Of a stretch of 64,000 nucleotides of DNA, positions 26,296 through 34,762 are shown piece by piece. A program made the position numbers and the translations under genes. Source of the stretch: CAINDI01 sp037127585 (lineage in GTDB: Bacteria; Verrucomicrobiota; Verrucomicrobiia; Palsa-1439); the NCBI GenBank assembly GCA_037127585.1, contig JBAXYB010000003.1, forward strand, positions 14,094 to 78,093. The letters run 5' to 3'. The stretch's first letter is position 1; each line of letters begins with the position of its first letter. The notes under the pieces were generated by a model. It ran no database searches. It had not been told where the DNA came from and worked only from the letters and a program-made list of their open reading frames with translations.

Positions 26296-26610
26296 ATGAA
26301 ATACATGATCTGTTGGAATGAACGTCCGCAAGGCTCAGCGTTGGAATATGAGAATGCCCAGAAGCGCATTCTGGAGATTTTCACGCAATGGAAAGCGCCC
26401 GCCAATTTCAAGATCGAGTTCTTCGTGGTGCGGGTGGGCGATTGGGGCGGGTATATGTTGGTGGACTGTGATGATCCGTTGACCGTCCACAAGTTCTGCT
26501 CGACCTACCCGGCGTTTACCGTTGAGGCGCGCCCGGTGGTGCCGGTCATGGACGCGGTGCGAGTCGAATTGGAAGCGATGGCTTGGCGCGATGGATTGAA
26601 GAAGGGGTGA
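26296..26610 (+). CDS. DUF3303-type small protein
   Basis: 104 residues from ATG 26296, with GGAGG five bases upstream; an upstream in-frame ATG lacks a site. The sequence opens MKYMICWNERPQGSALEYENAQKRILEIFTQW-like with a compact alpha/beta pattern and VVRVGDWGGYMLVDCDD, as in the DUF3303 family, whose function is unknown. It stands alone between SRAP and CstA. Confidence 0.75.
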   Translation: MKYMICWNERPQGSALEYENAQKRILEIFTQWKAPANFKIEFFVVRVGDWGGYMLVDCDDPLTVHKFCSTYPAFTVEARPVVPVMDAVRVELEAMAWRDGLKKG

Positions 26611-26629
26611 CGGTCGCGTATCCCCCAGA

Positions 26630-26658
26630 ACACGCCTCGCAGAGGCGTGGCTACACCG
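26630..26658. repeat. Short palindromic repeat upstream of cstA
   Basis: The palindrome CACGCCTCGCAGAGGCGTG followed by GCTAC; it resembles scattered hairpin repeats that often flank genes in such genomes. It could end transcription from the DUF3303 gene. Confidence 0.45.
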
Positions 26659-26731
26659 GATGACGGAACGCAATCGCGCGCCGGTTGCTCCGTGTTGCTG
26701 GGTCTGATAATATCCCGCGCGGATCGCAACT

Positions 26732-28555
26732 ATGAATTCTCTCTGGCTCATTATTGTTTCGGCGGCGGCTTTTGCTGTGGCGTACCGGTTCTACGGGGCG
26801 TTTCTGGCGGCGAAGGTCGCGGTGTTGGATGATTCCCGGGCGACACCGGCGCACCGACTGAAGGACGGTGTGGATTATCATCCGACGAATAAGCTCGTGT
26901 TGTTCGGGCATCATTTCGCGGCGATTGCGGGGCCGGGGCCGTTGGTGGGGCCGGTGTTGGCGGCGCAGTGGGGTTACTTGCCGGGGTTTACTTGGATTGT
27001 GGTGGGGGCGTGTCTGGCGGGGGCGGTGCATGACTTTGTGATTTTGTGGGCATCGGTCCGGCAGGATGGGTTGACGTTGCCGAAGATCGCGCGGGCCAAC
27101 ATCGGGCCGGTGGCGGGGGTGACGACGAGTGTGGCGACGTTGTTCATCATCGTGTGTACGTTGGCGAGCGTGGGGATTGTGGTGGTGAATGCGTTGGCGG
27201 AAAGCTCGTGGGGGATGTTCACGATTATTGTGACGATACCGGCGGCGCTGATTACCGGGTTGTGGATGTACAAGATTCGTCCGGGAAAGGTGACGGAGGC
27301 GTCGATTATCGGGGTGACGATTGTGCTGGCGGGGGTGTTGTTCGGGAAACCGTTTGCGGAATCGGGAATGGCCGGGTCGCTGTTGTTCTCGAAGCAGACG
27401 TTGTCGATCATGTTGCCGGTGTATGCGTTCATCGCGGCTAGTTTGCCGGTGTGGGTTTTGATGTGTCCGCGAGATTATTTGAGTTCGTATATGAAGATCG
27501 GCGTGATGGTTGTGCTCGGGGTGGGGATTTGTGTGGCGCATCCGACGTTGAAGATGCCGGCGACCACGCCGTTTCTGCACGGCGGGGGGCCGGTGATTTC
27601 GGGGACGGTGTGGCCGTTCGTGTGCATCGTGATTATGTGCGGGGCTATCTCGGGATTTCATGCGTTGATCGCCTCGGGGACGACGCCGAAGATGTTGAAT
27701 AAGGAGTCGGATATTAAGCCGATTGCGTATGGCGCGATGGTGATCGAGGGGTTTGTGGCGATCACGGCTTTGATCGCGGCGTGTGCGCTGGAGCCGGGGG
27801 ATTATTTTGCGATTAATGTGGCGAAGGAGAAGCATGCGGCCATCGTGCAATCGGTGGCGGCGAATCAGCAGTGGGATATTTCACCGCGGGAGTTGCCGGC
27901 GTTGGAGGCGGGGACGGAGGAGAAGTTGGAGGGGCGCGTCGGCGGGGCGGTGACGTTGGCGGTGGGGATGGCGAAGGTGTTTTCGGCCGTGCCGGGGATG
28001 AAGCATTTGATGAGTTACTGGTACCACTTCGTGATCATGTTTGAGGCGTTGTTTATTTTGACGCTGTTGGAAACGGGGACGCGGGTGGCCCGGTTTGTCT
28101 TTCAAGAATCAGCGACGGCGATTGGCGGGAAGCCGAAGTGGGGGATGAATATCGCGATGAGCGCGGCGGTGTGTTTGGCGTGGGGGTATCTGTTGTACTC
28201 CGGTAATCTGAACATGCTGTGGCGGATGCTCGGCATCGCGAATCAGCTGTTGGCGACGATCGCGCTGGCGGTCGGGACGACGTATCTGCTCAATCACGCG
28301 CCGAAGCGCCGGTATGCGTTGTGTACCGGGATTCCGTTCGCATTCATTCTCGTCACGGTGCTTACGGCCGGCATTCAGAGTGTTCACCAATGGTGGGGGC
28401 AGATCGCGACGGCGCCGGCGAACGAAGTCTTTATGTTGCGGCTGACGTGCGTGTTGGCGAGCATCATGCAGGTGTTGACGGTCATCATCGCGTTGGATGC
28501 GATGCGCGTGTGGGTGAAGTCGCTGACCGGTGGGGCAGGGCGGCGAGTGGTCTGA
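26732..28555 (+). CDS. cstA: CstA-type carbon-starvation transporter
   Basis: 607 residues with about 15 membrane helices. It matches CstA throughout: YHPTNKLVLFGHHFAAIAGPGPLVGPVLAAQWGYLPG at the start (a stretch around residues 50-85), HDFVILWASVRQDG, SGFHALIASGTTPK and a C-terminal GNLNMLWRMLGIANQLLA. CstA carries pyruvate or peptides and is induced on starvation in E. coli. It is about 100 residues shorter than the E. coli protein. The gene is unusually rich in G at codon third positions. Confidence 0.95.
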   Translation: MNSLWLIIVSAAAFAVAYRFYGAFLAAKVAVLDDSRATPAHRLKDGVDYHPTNKLVLFGHHFAAIAGPGPLVGPVLAAQWGYLPGFTWIVVGACLAGAVHDFVILWASVRQDGLTLPKIARANIGPVAGVTTSVATLFIIVCTLASVGIVVVNALAESSWGMFTIIVTIPAALITGLWMYKIRPGKVTEASIIGVTIVLAGVLFGKPFAESGMAGSLLFSKQTLSIMLPVYAFIAASLPVWVLMCPRDYLSSYMKIGVMVVLGVGICVAHPTLKMPATTPFLHGGGPVISGTVWPFVCIVIMCGAISGFHALIASGTTPKMLNKESDIKPIAYGAMVIEGFVAITALIAACALEPGDYFAINVAKEKHAAIVQSVAANQQWDISPRELPALEAGTEEKLEGRVGGAVTLAVGMAKVFSAVPGMKHLMSYWYHFVIMFEALFILTLLETGTRVARFVFQESATAIGGKPKWGMNIAMSAAVCLAWGYLLYSGNLNMLWRMLGIANQLLATIALAVGTTYLLNHAPKRRYALCTGIPFAFILVTVLTAGIQSVHQWWGQIATAPANEVFMLRLTCVLASIMQVLTVIIALDAMRVWVKSLTGGAGRRVV

Positions 28556-29335
28556 TCAGGGCGGTGGAACGAGGAGGCCTTGGAGTGCCCGGTCCAGCCA
28601 ACCGAAAACAACGACCGGCATGCCCTTCGTCCCGGTCACAATCGCGGTCCCTTGCAAGTTGCCGGTGCAAACGGTGAGTTCATTCTCCTCCACGGCTTGG
28701 CCGGCTTTCTTGCGCAATTCGAGGAGTCGCTTCGATGAAAGGAGCGAACCACGATCCTCGCTCGCGACCGCGATATGCAACGGCCGCTTGCCGATCTTGG
28801 TGATGATGGTGTCGGTGCGGACGTCCTGAATGATGAGGCCGGGGCTGAACACCAGAATCGCCGCGATGTCTTCGTTAAATGCGGAGTAGCGCAATGCCAG
28901 ATTCGCCCCGAGGTTCGCGCCCACAATGCCAATGCGCTGTTTGTTAATGCCGGGCTGTTCCGCCAGCCAGTCGAACGCGGCGTTGATGTCCATCAGCATG
29001 TCCTGATAATCCTGCGGCTTGAAGCTGTGGTAGTCCACCAATTGCGGGCCGTCCGCCGTCAATCGCCGCTTGCTCTCCCCGTGGCCGCGCAAATCAATCG
29101 CCAACGCGGCGATGCCGTTTCGTTGCAAGGCCGGGGCGATCCCGCTCCACTCGTCGCGATTTTTGCCGAGCGAATGCAATAACACCACCGCGGGTGCGTT
29201 GTTGCTTTCCACCGGGTAGTAAGTCGCGGCAATGCCGAGATCATCGGTGGCGGTCACGTTGATGCTGCGCGCCGTGCCAGCATTCACCGCCACCGCCCCG
29301 ATGCAGATCAACGCGAGAAAAAGTCTTATGAACAC
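28556..29335 (-). CDS. Exported alpha/beta-hydrolase-like protein with altered nucleophile site
   Basis: 259 residues with a signal peptide (MFIRLFLALICIGAVAVNA). The fold is clear: VVLLHSLGKNRDEW (oxyanion loop), AIDLRGHGES and, at the nucleophile elbow, IGIVGANLGANLAL. That elbow should be G-x-Ser-x-G; here it is G-A-Asn-L-G, so the catalytic Ser is Asn. The later VFGWLDRALQ end lacks an obvious catalytic His. The protein is therefore probably not a normal hydrolase: it may bind a ligand, or be decaying. It ends one base after the convergent cstA stop. Confidence 0.85.
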   Translation of the reverse strand: MFIRLFLALICIGAVAVNAGTARSINVTATDDLGIAATYYPVESNNAPAVVLLHSLGKNRDEWSGIAPALQRNGIAALAIDLRGHGESKRRLTADGPQLVDYHSFKPQDYQDMLMDINAAFDWLAEQPGINKQRIGIVGANLGANLALRYSAFNEDIAAILVFSPGLIIQDVRTDTIITKIGKRPLHIAVASEDRGSLLSSKRLLELRKKAGQAVEENELTVCTGNLQGTAIVTGTKGMPVVVFGWLDRALQGLLVPPP

Positions 29336-29402
29336 GGCGCGACTTTAACACAGGGTCAATCGAGCGCAACGGTATTCAAAAGTGTGTTCCGACCGGAAAA
29401 CA

Positions 29403-29428
29403 ACAAGCCCCGCAATTGCGGGGCTTGT
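29403..29428 (-). terminator. Rho-independent terminator of the PEP-CTERM gene
   Basis: A perfect 11-base-pair stem (ACAAGCCCCGC / GCGGGGCTTGT) with an AATT loop, followed on the minus strand by TGTTTTCC. It lies 24 bases past the stop codon. Confidence 0.85.
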
Positions 29429-29451
29429 CGGTAATTGGATTGTCGGAAGGA

Positions 29452-30240
29452 TTACGTTTGGCGGCGGCGCAAGAACCACGCGCCCACCAAGCCACAGCCG
29501 ACCAACACCATCGTCGATGGCTCAGGAACAATGGCGAGGTTGTTATAGAATGCGTCTTTGTTGCCGCCACTGCCGGCGTTGAAGTTAAACAGACGAATCC
29601 GGTCGATACCGCCGGAATTATTCAAACCGATGTTGGAGAAGAAGCTGTTGGTGCCGCCGTTGGAACCGTTCAGACTGCCGACCGTCAAATCCATCGTGTC
29701 GCCCGTGCCCGTCAAGGTGAAGGTCAGTCGCAGACCGTCGCCGGTAAACGGAACGCCAGAGGCAGTGCCAGAGGCGGTTTGAATCGTGTAGCTGGTCTGG
29801 CCGCCAGTAAAGAAAAACTCGATTCGATTCTGACTGCTGGAGTTCTGGAGTCCGAGTCCAACCGTCGCGCCGTTATCAATGAACCCATTGTCCAGATCAA
29901 TGACTACGCTTTGTCCCAGGCTCAGCGCGCCGATGAAGGGTCGGGTCGCATCGGCTGTTGCACTAGTGTTTGCAAACATCCCCCACGCTTGGCCGCTGGT
30001 ATTAATGCCGCCGCTGGTGCCGCCAGCGTTGGATGTCGAGTTTCCGAGAAACTGGCCACTATTGACCGGCGAACCAAAAATCCAATTGCCAAAACCGGTG
30101 CCAGCGTTTGCTCCGTTCGTCCACGTACCGCCAGCGTAATTGCCGGCATTATCGGAGGCTGGGGTTGAGGCGTGACTCGTCACCGCGAAGAGTGCACTGG
30201 CTAAAGTTCCCAACAAGAGTTGCTTCATGACGACTTTCAT
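29452..30240 (-). CDS. PEP-CTERM sorted extracellular protein
   Basis: 262 residues from ATG 30240, preceded by GGGAG. A signal peptide (MKQLLLGTLASALFAVTSHA) leads into a Gly/Asn/Thr/Ser-rich beta domain. The C-terminus is a textbook PEP-CTERM signal: VPEPSTM, a hydrophobic helix (VLVGCGLVGAWFL) and RRRQT. Such proteins are cut and sorted by exosortase, often toward extracellular matrix. No exosortase gene lies in this window. A strong terminator follows the gene, which is transcribed alone. Confidence 0.93.
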   Translation of the reverse strand: MKVVMKQLLLGTLASALFAVTSHASTPASDNAGNYAGGTWTNGANAGTGFGNWIFGSPVNSGQFLGNSTSNAGGTSGGINTSGQAWGMFANTSATADATRPFIGALSLGQSVVIDLDNGFIDNGATVGLGLQNSSSQNRIEFFFTGGQTSYTIQTASGTASGVPFTGDGLRLTFTLTGTGDTMDLTVGSLNGSNGGTNSFFSNIGLNNSGGIDRIRLFNFNAGSGGNKDAFYNNLAIVPEPSTMVLVGCGLVGAWFLRRRQT

Positions 30241-30318
30241 TGTGGTTTTCTCCCTATGCTGATTACTTGTTTTGCTGCGTCGATACCGTCACTTGGTAAA
30301 GCGGTCTATCTGGAGTGT

Positions 30319-30347
30319 TAATTACTCATCCACCCGATGACTGTCAA
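30319..30347 (-). promoter_or_regulatory. Promoter of the PEP-CTERM gene
   Basis: A consensus TTGACA (30347-30342) with TAATTA (30324-30319) 17 bases downstream on the minus strand. The -10 match is weak, and the 5' untranslated region would be about 70 bases. Confidence 0.45.
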
Positions 30348-30403
30348 TAGTTTTTTTGAATTTGTTTGCCCTCGGTAGCGGCTTTGCTAGTCTCGCGGCG
30401 CCG

Positions 30404-31240
30404 ATGAATCTCGATCTTCTCAATACCATTACCGCGCTCTCCCACGAATTCGGCACCCCAGATTTCGTCAAAGGCGGCGGCGGCAACACCTCCTGCAAAA
30501 CCGCCGACACACTCTGGGTCAAACCGTCCGGCACCACGCTGGCAGGCCTCACGCCGGCAACGTTCGTGGCCATGGACCGGCAGAAACTCGCGCGCCTGTA
30601 CGTCGCGGCGATACCGGTCGAATCGCAGGCCCGTGAATCACTCGTCAAAGATCTGATGGCCGCCGCCGTCAAGCCAGATTCCAATGGCCGCCCGTCGGTC
30701 GAAGCGCCGCTGCACGATATTCTGTCCGGCGCATTTGTCGTCCATACGCATTGCACCCTCGTCAACGGTCTGACCTGCGCCCGGCAAGGTGCGGCGGCTT
30801 GTGCGCGACTGTTTCCGGAAGCGCTGTGGATTCCGTACATCGATCCCGGTTTCACTCTTTGCATGGATGTGCGGCGGCGGCTGCACAACCAACGGCTCGT
30901 CATCCTCGAGAATCACGGCATCTTTGTGGCCGGTGACACCGCGGAAGAAATCCGCGGCACCTATCAACGCGTCCTCGGCGCTTTGCGGACCGAGTACGCC
31001 AAAGCCGGCATCTCGACCGATTTAAAACCCGGCAAGCTTCCCGCCGAACCCGAGCCCGTCACGCCAGATCATATGGTGTACATGAAACACCCGAAGCTCG
31101 GCCCAGAGATGGCGGCCGACTGCGCCCTCATCCGGCAACTCGCGGACGCCTTTGGTGGAATGCAACTTCTCGATGACCGCGCCCAGCAGTTCATCCGCGA
31201 ATGGGAAGTCGAAGCCTACCGGTCAAAACAAGTGGCATGA
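30404..31240 (+). CDS. Class II aldolase, probably rhamnulose-1-phosphate aldolase
   Basis: 278 residues from ATG 30404 (MNLDLLNTITALSHEFG). Class II aldolase/adducin features: GGGGNTSCK (phosphate site), zinc ligands in VVHTHCTLVNGL and ENHGIFVAGD, and EAPLHDIL. Known members cleave sugar-1-phosphates such as rhamnulose-1-P or fuculose-1-P with Zn. The L-rhamnose isomerase gene two positions downstream makes rhamnulose-1-phosphate the likely substrate; no rhamnulokinase is seen here. Other substrates remain possible. Confidence 0.85.
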   Translation: MNLDLLNTITALSHEFGTPDFVKGGGGNTSCKTADTLWVKPSGTTLAGLTPATFVAMDRQKLARLYVAAIPVESQARESLVKDLMAAAVKPDSNGRPSVEAPLHDILSGAFVVHTHCTLVNGLTCARQGAAACARLFPEALWIPYIDPGFTLCMDVRRRLHNQRLVILENHGIFVAGDTAEEIRGTYQRVLGALRTEYAKAGISTDLKPGKLPAEPEPVTPDHMVYMKHPKLGPEMAADCALIRQLADAFGGMQLLDDRAQQFIREWEVEAYRSKQVA

Positions 31241-31247
31241 GATGAAG

Positions 31248-31327
31248 TTTGTAGTCAGGCACGTAGCATCAGCGGAGTGCCGTTCGCGGGAAACGCCACT
31301 GCGCCGGGCTGCGTGGCTTACTACAAA
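31248..31327. repeat. Inverted-repeat element between aldolase and next gene
   Basis: TTTGTAGT at the left end is mirrored by ACTACAAA at the right end, with an inner inverted repeat (AGTGCCGTT / AACGCCACT, one mismatch). It fills the gap and stops 2 bases before the ribosome-binding site of the gene at 31340. Confidence 0.6.
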
Positions 31328-31339
31328 CAGGAAGTCAGC

Positions 31340-32557
31340 ATGAATCAACGCGTCTGGTGGTGGGTCGGCGGCGGTGCGATTGTTATCGCGTTTCTCTGGT
31401 TCGCGACGTTTGCGCTCCGAAATCCTTCAAATGATTCCACGAACGATGCGACTGGTTTAGCGGTGGAGTCGTCACCTCAGGTTCGACCCCGGCCCACAGC
31501 AATTGCAGAAGAGACGCCTGCGACAGATTTCACGTCGAGTGAATCCGGAGCTTTCACCAACGCTGCTGATATTTATCGGCGTGCCTTCAAGCTTGTAGAT
31601 GAATTAGGTAGGTCGAACCAAGCGTTGCTTGCCAATTGGACGACAAACCTCGATGAAGCCGTCAGGGCGGAATTGTGTGAGAAAATTCGTCCGATCTGCG
31701 ACTTGATGCGTGAAGCTGCCGTTGTGACCAACTGCGACTGGGGAATCGTACAACACACCATAAAGACCGCGGTACCTTTCTTGGGTTCCGCCCGGAATCT
31801 GGCGCGTGTCGGCATTTGGAGCGCGGCCAACTGCCAGGAAGATTCTGCTGCTGCCAGCGACGATCTCGTGGCGTCTTTACAAGTTGGGAGGCAGGTTGAT
31901 CAACATGGTTTGATTGGCTACCTCGTCGATATGGCGATCGAGACTCTGACCCTTGCGTGCGTCAGCTCCAATCTCTTCCGGTTTTCAGCGTCGGACCGCG
32001 AGCGTATGGCCGTTATCATCGAGGATCCCAGTTTGTCTGAATTGCCTGGGCGAGCCGTCCAAATGGAATCAGAGATGCTTGAGCGATACCTTGCTGAGTT
32101 AGCGGCCAAGCCGGTGAGTGAGGCCAATGAGGAATTGGCAAACATCATCAGCTTCTCTGAAGACAATGTGCCGCATGTCGATTTTCCAACTGCAATGGTT
32201 GCCTTCAAACAGGTGATTGCTGTTCAGCGGGAACTTGTCGAGGCACTGGCGTCTCCTGAGAAGTACGACGAGTGGTATCGGCATTACACCGAAGTAAAGG
32301 CATCTAGCCCGATCGCAAAACTCAGCTTGGACGTCTACGAGATCTGGGTGGATAAGGTGCGACGCTATGCCGCCAATCGGGCCATTGTGCTCGCGGCACT
32401 GGCGGTGGCGTCTGGTGGTGTCGACGCGCTGGCCGCGCACGTCGATCCAACCACTGGGGAGTCGCTTGGTTACCGGCAGATTTCTGGTGGTTTTGAATTG
32501 CAGTCTGAGTACAAGGTCAACGATAAACCGATGAAGGTATTTTTCCCGATGCCCTGA
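31340..32557 (+). CDS. Membrane-anchored protein, unknown
   Basis: 405 residues from ATG 31340, with AGGAAG just upstream. One N-terminal membrane helix (VWWWVGGGAIVIAFLWFATFAL) anchors a mostly helical exported domain. No family was recognised; the last 30 residues (GESLGYRQISGGFELQSEYKV) resemble the substrate-side end of some periplasmic proteins. It sits between the aldolase and L-rhamnose isomerase, but its codon use is less C-rich than theirs, so it may have entered the locus separately. Confidence 0.75.
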   Translation: MNQRVWWWVGGGAIVIAFLWFATFALRNPSNDSTNDATGLAVESSPQVRPRPTAIAEETPATDFTSSESGAFTNAADIYRRAFKLVDELGRSNQALLANWTTNLDEAVRAELCEKIRPICDLMREAAVVTNCDWGIVQHTIKTAVPFLGSARNLARVGIWSAANCQEDSAAASDDLVASLQVGRQVDQHGLIGYLVDMAIETLTLACVSSNLFRFSASDRERMAVIIEDPSLSELPGRAVQMESEMLERYLAELAAKPVSEANEELANIISFSEDNVPHVDFPTAMVAFKQVIAVQRELVEALASPEKYDEWYRHYTEVKASSPIAKLSLDVYEIWVDKVRRYAANRAIVLAALAVASGGVDALAAHVDPTTGESLGYRQISGGFELQSEYKVNDKPMKVFFPMP

Positions 32558-32577
32558 ACTTTGAAAGGAACAATCTT

Positions 32578-33825
32578 ATGAGTAAACCCTACCAACACGC
32601 CCAACAAGCCTACGCCGAACTCAACGTCGACACCAAGAAAGCGATTAAACAAGCGCTTGCCATTCCGATCTCGATGCACTGCTGGCAGGTGGACGACGTT
32701 ACCGGCTTCGAAGTGAAAGAGGAAGGCCTGGCCGGCGGCGGCATCATGGCGACCGGCAATTATCCTGGTCGCGCCCGCAATCCCCAAGAAGCCCGGCAGG
32801 ATTACGAGCAGGTCTTGAAACTCGTCCCCGGCACGCTCCGTCTCAACATCCACGCCTGCTACGCCGAGACTGCCGGCAAGGTCGTCGACCGCGACGCGCT
32901 CGAACCGAAACATTTCGCCAACTGGATGGCGTGGGGCAAACAGCAGGGCGTCAAACTTGATTTCAATCCGACGTTCTTCGCGCATCCGAAAGCGAACGAC
33001 GGTTACACGCTCAGTCATACCGGCAAGGCGACCCGGCAGTTCTGGATCAATCACGCCATTGCTTGCCGGAAGATTGCCGCCGCGATGGCCAAACACCAAG
33101 GCAGCCCGGCCATCGTCAACCACTGGATACCGGACGGCACCAAAGATTATCCCGCCGACCGGTGGACGCATCGCGCGCTCCTCACCGAATCCCTCGACGC
33201 CGTGCTTGCGAAGAAATTACCGGGCTGCGTCGATTACGTCGAAAGCAAACTCTTCGGTCTCGGCAGCGAAGAATACGTCGTTGGCTCCGCGGAATACTAC
33301 AGCAGCTATGCCCTCAGCCGCGGCATCGGCTACTGCCTCGACATGGGCCACTGGCATCCGACCGAAGAAATCTATGACAAGATTTCCGCGTACCTCCAGT
33401 TTCACAAAAAGCTACTCCTCCATGTCAGTCGTCCGATCCGCTGGGACAGCGACCACGTCGTCATCTTCAACGAAGCGTTAAAGAACGTCTTCCTCGAAAT
33501 CCAGCGTGGCCGCGCGTGGGACCGAGTCGCGTTCGCCACCGATTACTTCGACGCCAGCATCAACCGCATCGCTGCCTACGCGATCGGCCTCCGTGCCACG
33601 CGCAAAGCGATTCTCTACGCGTTGCTCGATCCGAGTGCCGAGTTGCAGAAACTCGAAGCCACCGGCAACAACGCCGGCCGCCTCGCGTTGATGGAAGACA
33701 TGAAGACGATGCCCTTCGGTGCTGTCTGGGACGAAGCCTGCGACCAAGCCGGCATCCCGCACGACCGGCAATGGATGAATGCCGTGATGACGTACGAGGC
33801 GAAAGTCCAGTCGAAGCGAAAGTAG
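32578..33825 (+). CDS. rhaA: L-rhamnose isomerase
   Basis: 415 residues, normal for the family (about 419). Matches RhaA closely: ISMHCWQVDDVTGFE, GGIMATGNYPGRARN, LNIHACYAE, and the metal site CLDMGHWHPTEEI and HVSRPIRWDSDHVV. It converts L-rhamnose to L-rhamnulose, Mn-dependent, in the cytoplasm. Preceded by GAAAGGA. Together with the class II aldolase it supplies two of the three steps of rhamnose breakdown; a kinase and transporter are not in the window. Confidence 0.96.
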   Translation: MSKPYQHAQQAYAELNVDTKKAIKQALAIPISMHCWQVDDVTGFEVKEEGLAGGGIMATGNYPGRARNPQEARQDYEQVLKLVPGTLRLNIHACYAETAGKVVDRDALEPKHFANWMAWGKQQGVKLDFNPTFFAHPKANDGYTLSHTGKATRQFWINHAIACRKIAAAMAKHQGSPAIVNHWIPDGTKDYPADRWTHRALLTESLDAVLAKKLPGCVDYVESKLFGLGSEEYVVGSAEYYSSYALSRGIGYCLDMGHWHPTEEIYDKISAYLQFHKKLLLHVSRPIRWDSDHVVIFNEALKNVFLEIQRGRAWDRVAFATDYFDASINRIAAYAIGLRATRKAILYALLDPSAELQKLEATGNNAGRLALMEDMKTMPFGAVWDEACDQAGIPHDRQWMNAVMTYEAKVQSKRK

Positions 33826-33917
33826 TTCCGCCATATTGCGCGGCGTACAACCATCGACGAATATCTCAATTGGCAACTGGCGTGCACTGACTGGTTCGGT
33901 AATTGAAAAGGGAATGC

Positions 33918-34655
33918 ATGAACCAAACTAGCCTCAGCCAAGAATGGAATGCTCTCGCCCCGGCCTGGATCCGGGAATCACGCGAAGGTGCCAATCCGAC
34001 CCGCAACGGTTTGCTCGACCCACCCATGCTCGCGGCATGCGGCGATGTGACCGGGCTGCGGGTGCTGGATTGCGGCTGTGGCGAAGGCCGGTTCTGCCGG
34101 TTGCTCGCAGACCGGGGCGCGGCTTACGTCTTGGGACTCGATCTCTGCCGGCCGATGATCGAGGCCGCGGAAAAAATGAAGTCCGACCGGGTCGAGTACC
34201 GGGTCGCCAATGTGGAGGACTTGAGCTTTCTCGACAACGCGACGTTTGATCTCGTCGTGTCGTACTTGAACCAGTGCGACTTGCCGGATTTCGGGGCCAA
34301 CAACCGGGAAGTATTTCGCGTGTTGAAGCCCGGCGGCAAATTCATCATCGCCAATCTGCATCCCATGCGGTCGGCAGTTGGCGGTTGGCATCAGGCCGCC
34401 GACGGGACGAAACTCCATGTCATCCTCGACCGCTATTTTGAGGAAACCGAACGGCACTGGAAAATGTTGGGAGTCGAGTTCACGAACTTCCACCGCACGC
34501 TGGAGACATACACGCGGAGCTTCCGGGCGGCTGGTTTCAACATCACGGAAATCATCGAGCCCACGATCACGCCCGAACAATTGCAGCGCTTCCCGCAACT
34601 CGCCGAGGAACTCCGCGTGCCGAACTTCATTGTCTACGTCCTTCAGAAGCCCTGA
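33918..34655 (+). CDS. SAM-dependent methyltransferase (class I)
   Basis: 245 residues from ATG 33918, with AAAAGGGA upstream. The SAM site is VLDCGCGEGRF, followed by GLDLCRPMIEAA, and the motif FDLVVSYLNQCDLPD and LKPGGKFIIANLHP. Substrate unknown; small-molecule or quinone-type methyltransferases look alike at this level. It follows rhaA by 92 bases and is not obviously part of that pathway. Confidence 0.9.
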   Translation: MNQTSLSQEWNALAPAWIRESREGANPTRNGLLDPPMLAACGDVTGLRVLDCGCGEGRFCRLLADRGAAYVLGLDLCRPMIEAAEKMKSDRVEYRVANVEDLSFLDNATFDLVVSYLNQCDLPDFGANNREVFRVLKPGGKFIIANLHPMRSAVGGWHQAADGTKLHVILDRYFEETERHWKMLGVEFTNFHRTLETYTRSFRAAGFNITEIIEPTITPEQLQRFPQLAEELRVPNFIVYVLQKP

Positions 34656-34762
34656 ACCGAGCTGTTTAGTGCGACCGGGGCGTTTCCCCAACGATAATCT
34701 GCTCTCGGCCGACCATTTTCCGGGCTTACCTAATTGTTCTCCGAGCTTGGAAACAAAACCGG

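Noticed and set aside
26651..27850. 399-codon - strand frame opposite cstA
   Set aside because: The product is almost only Arg, His, Pro and Asn, mirroring G-rich cstA codons.
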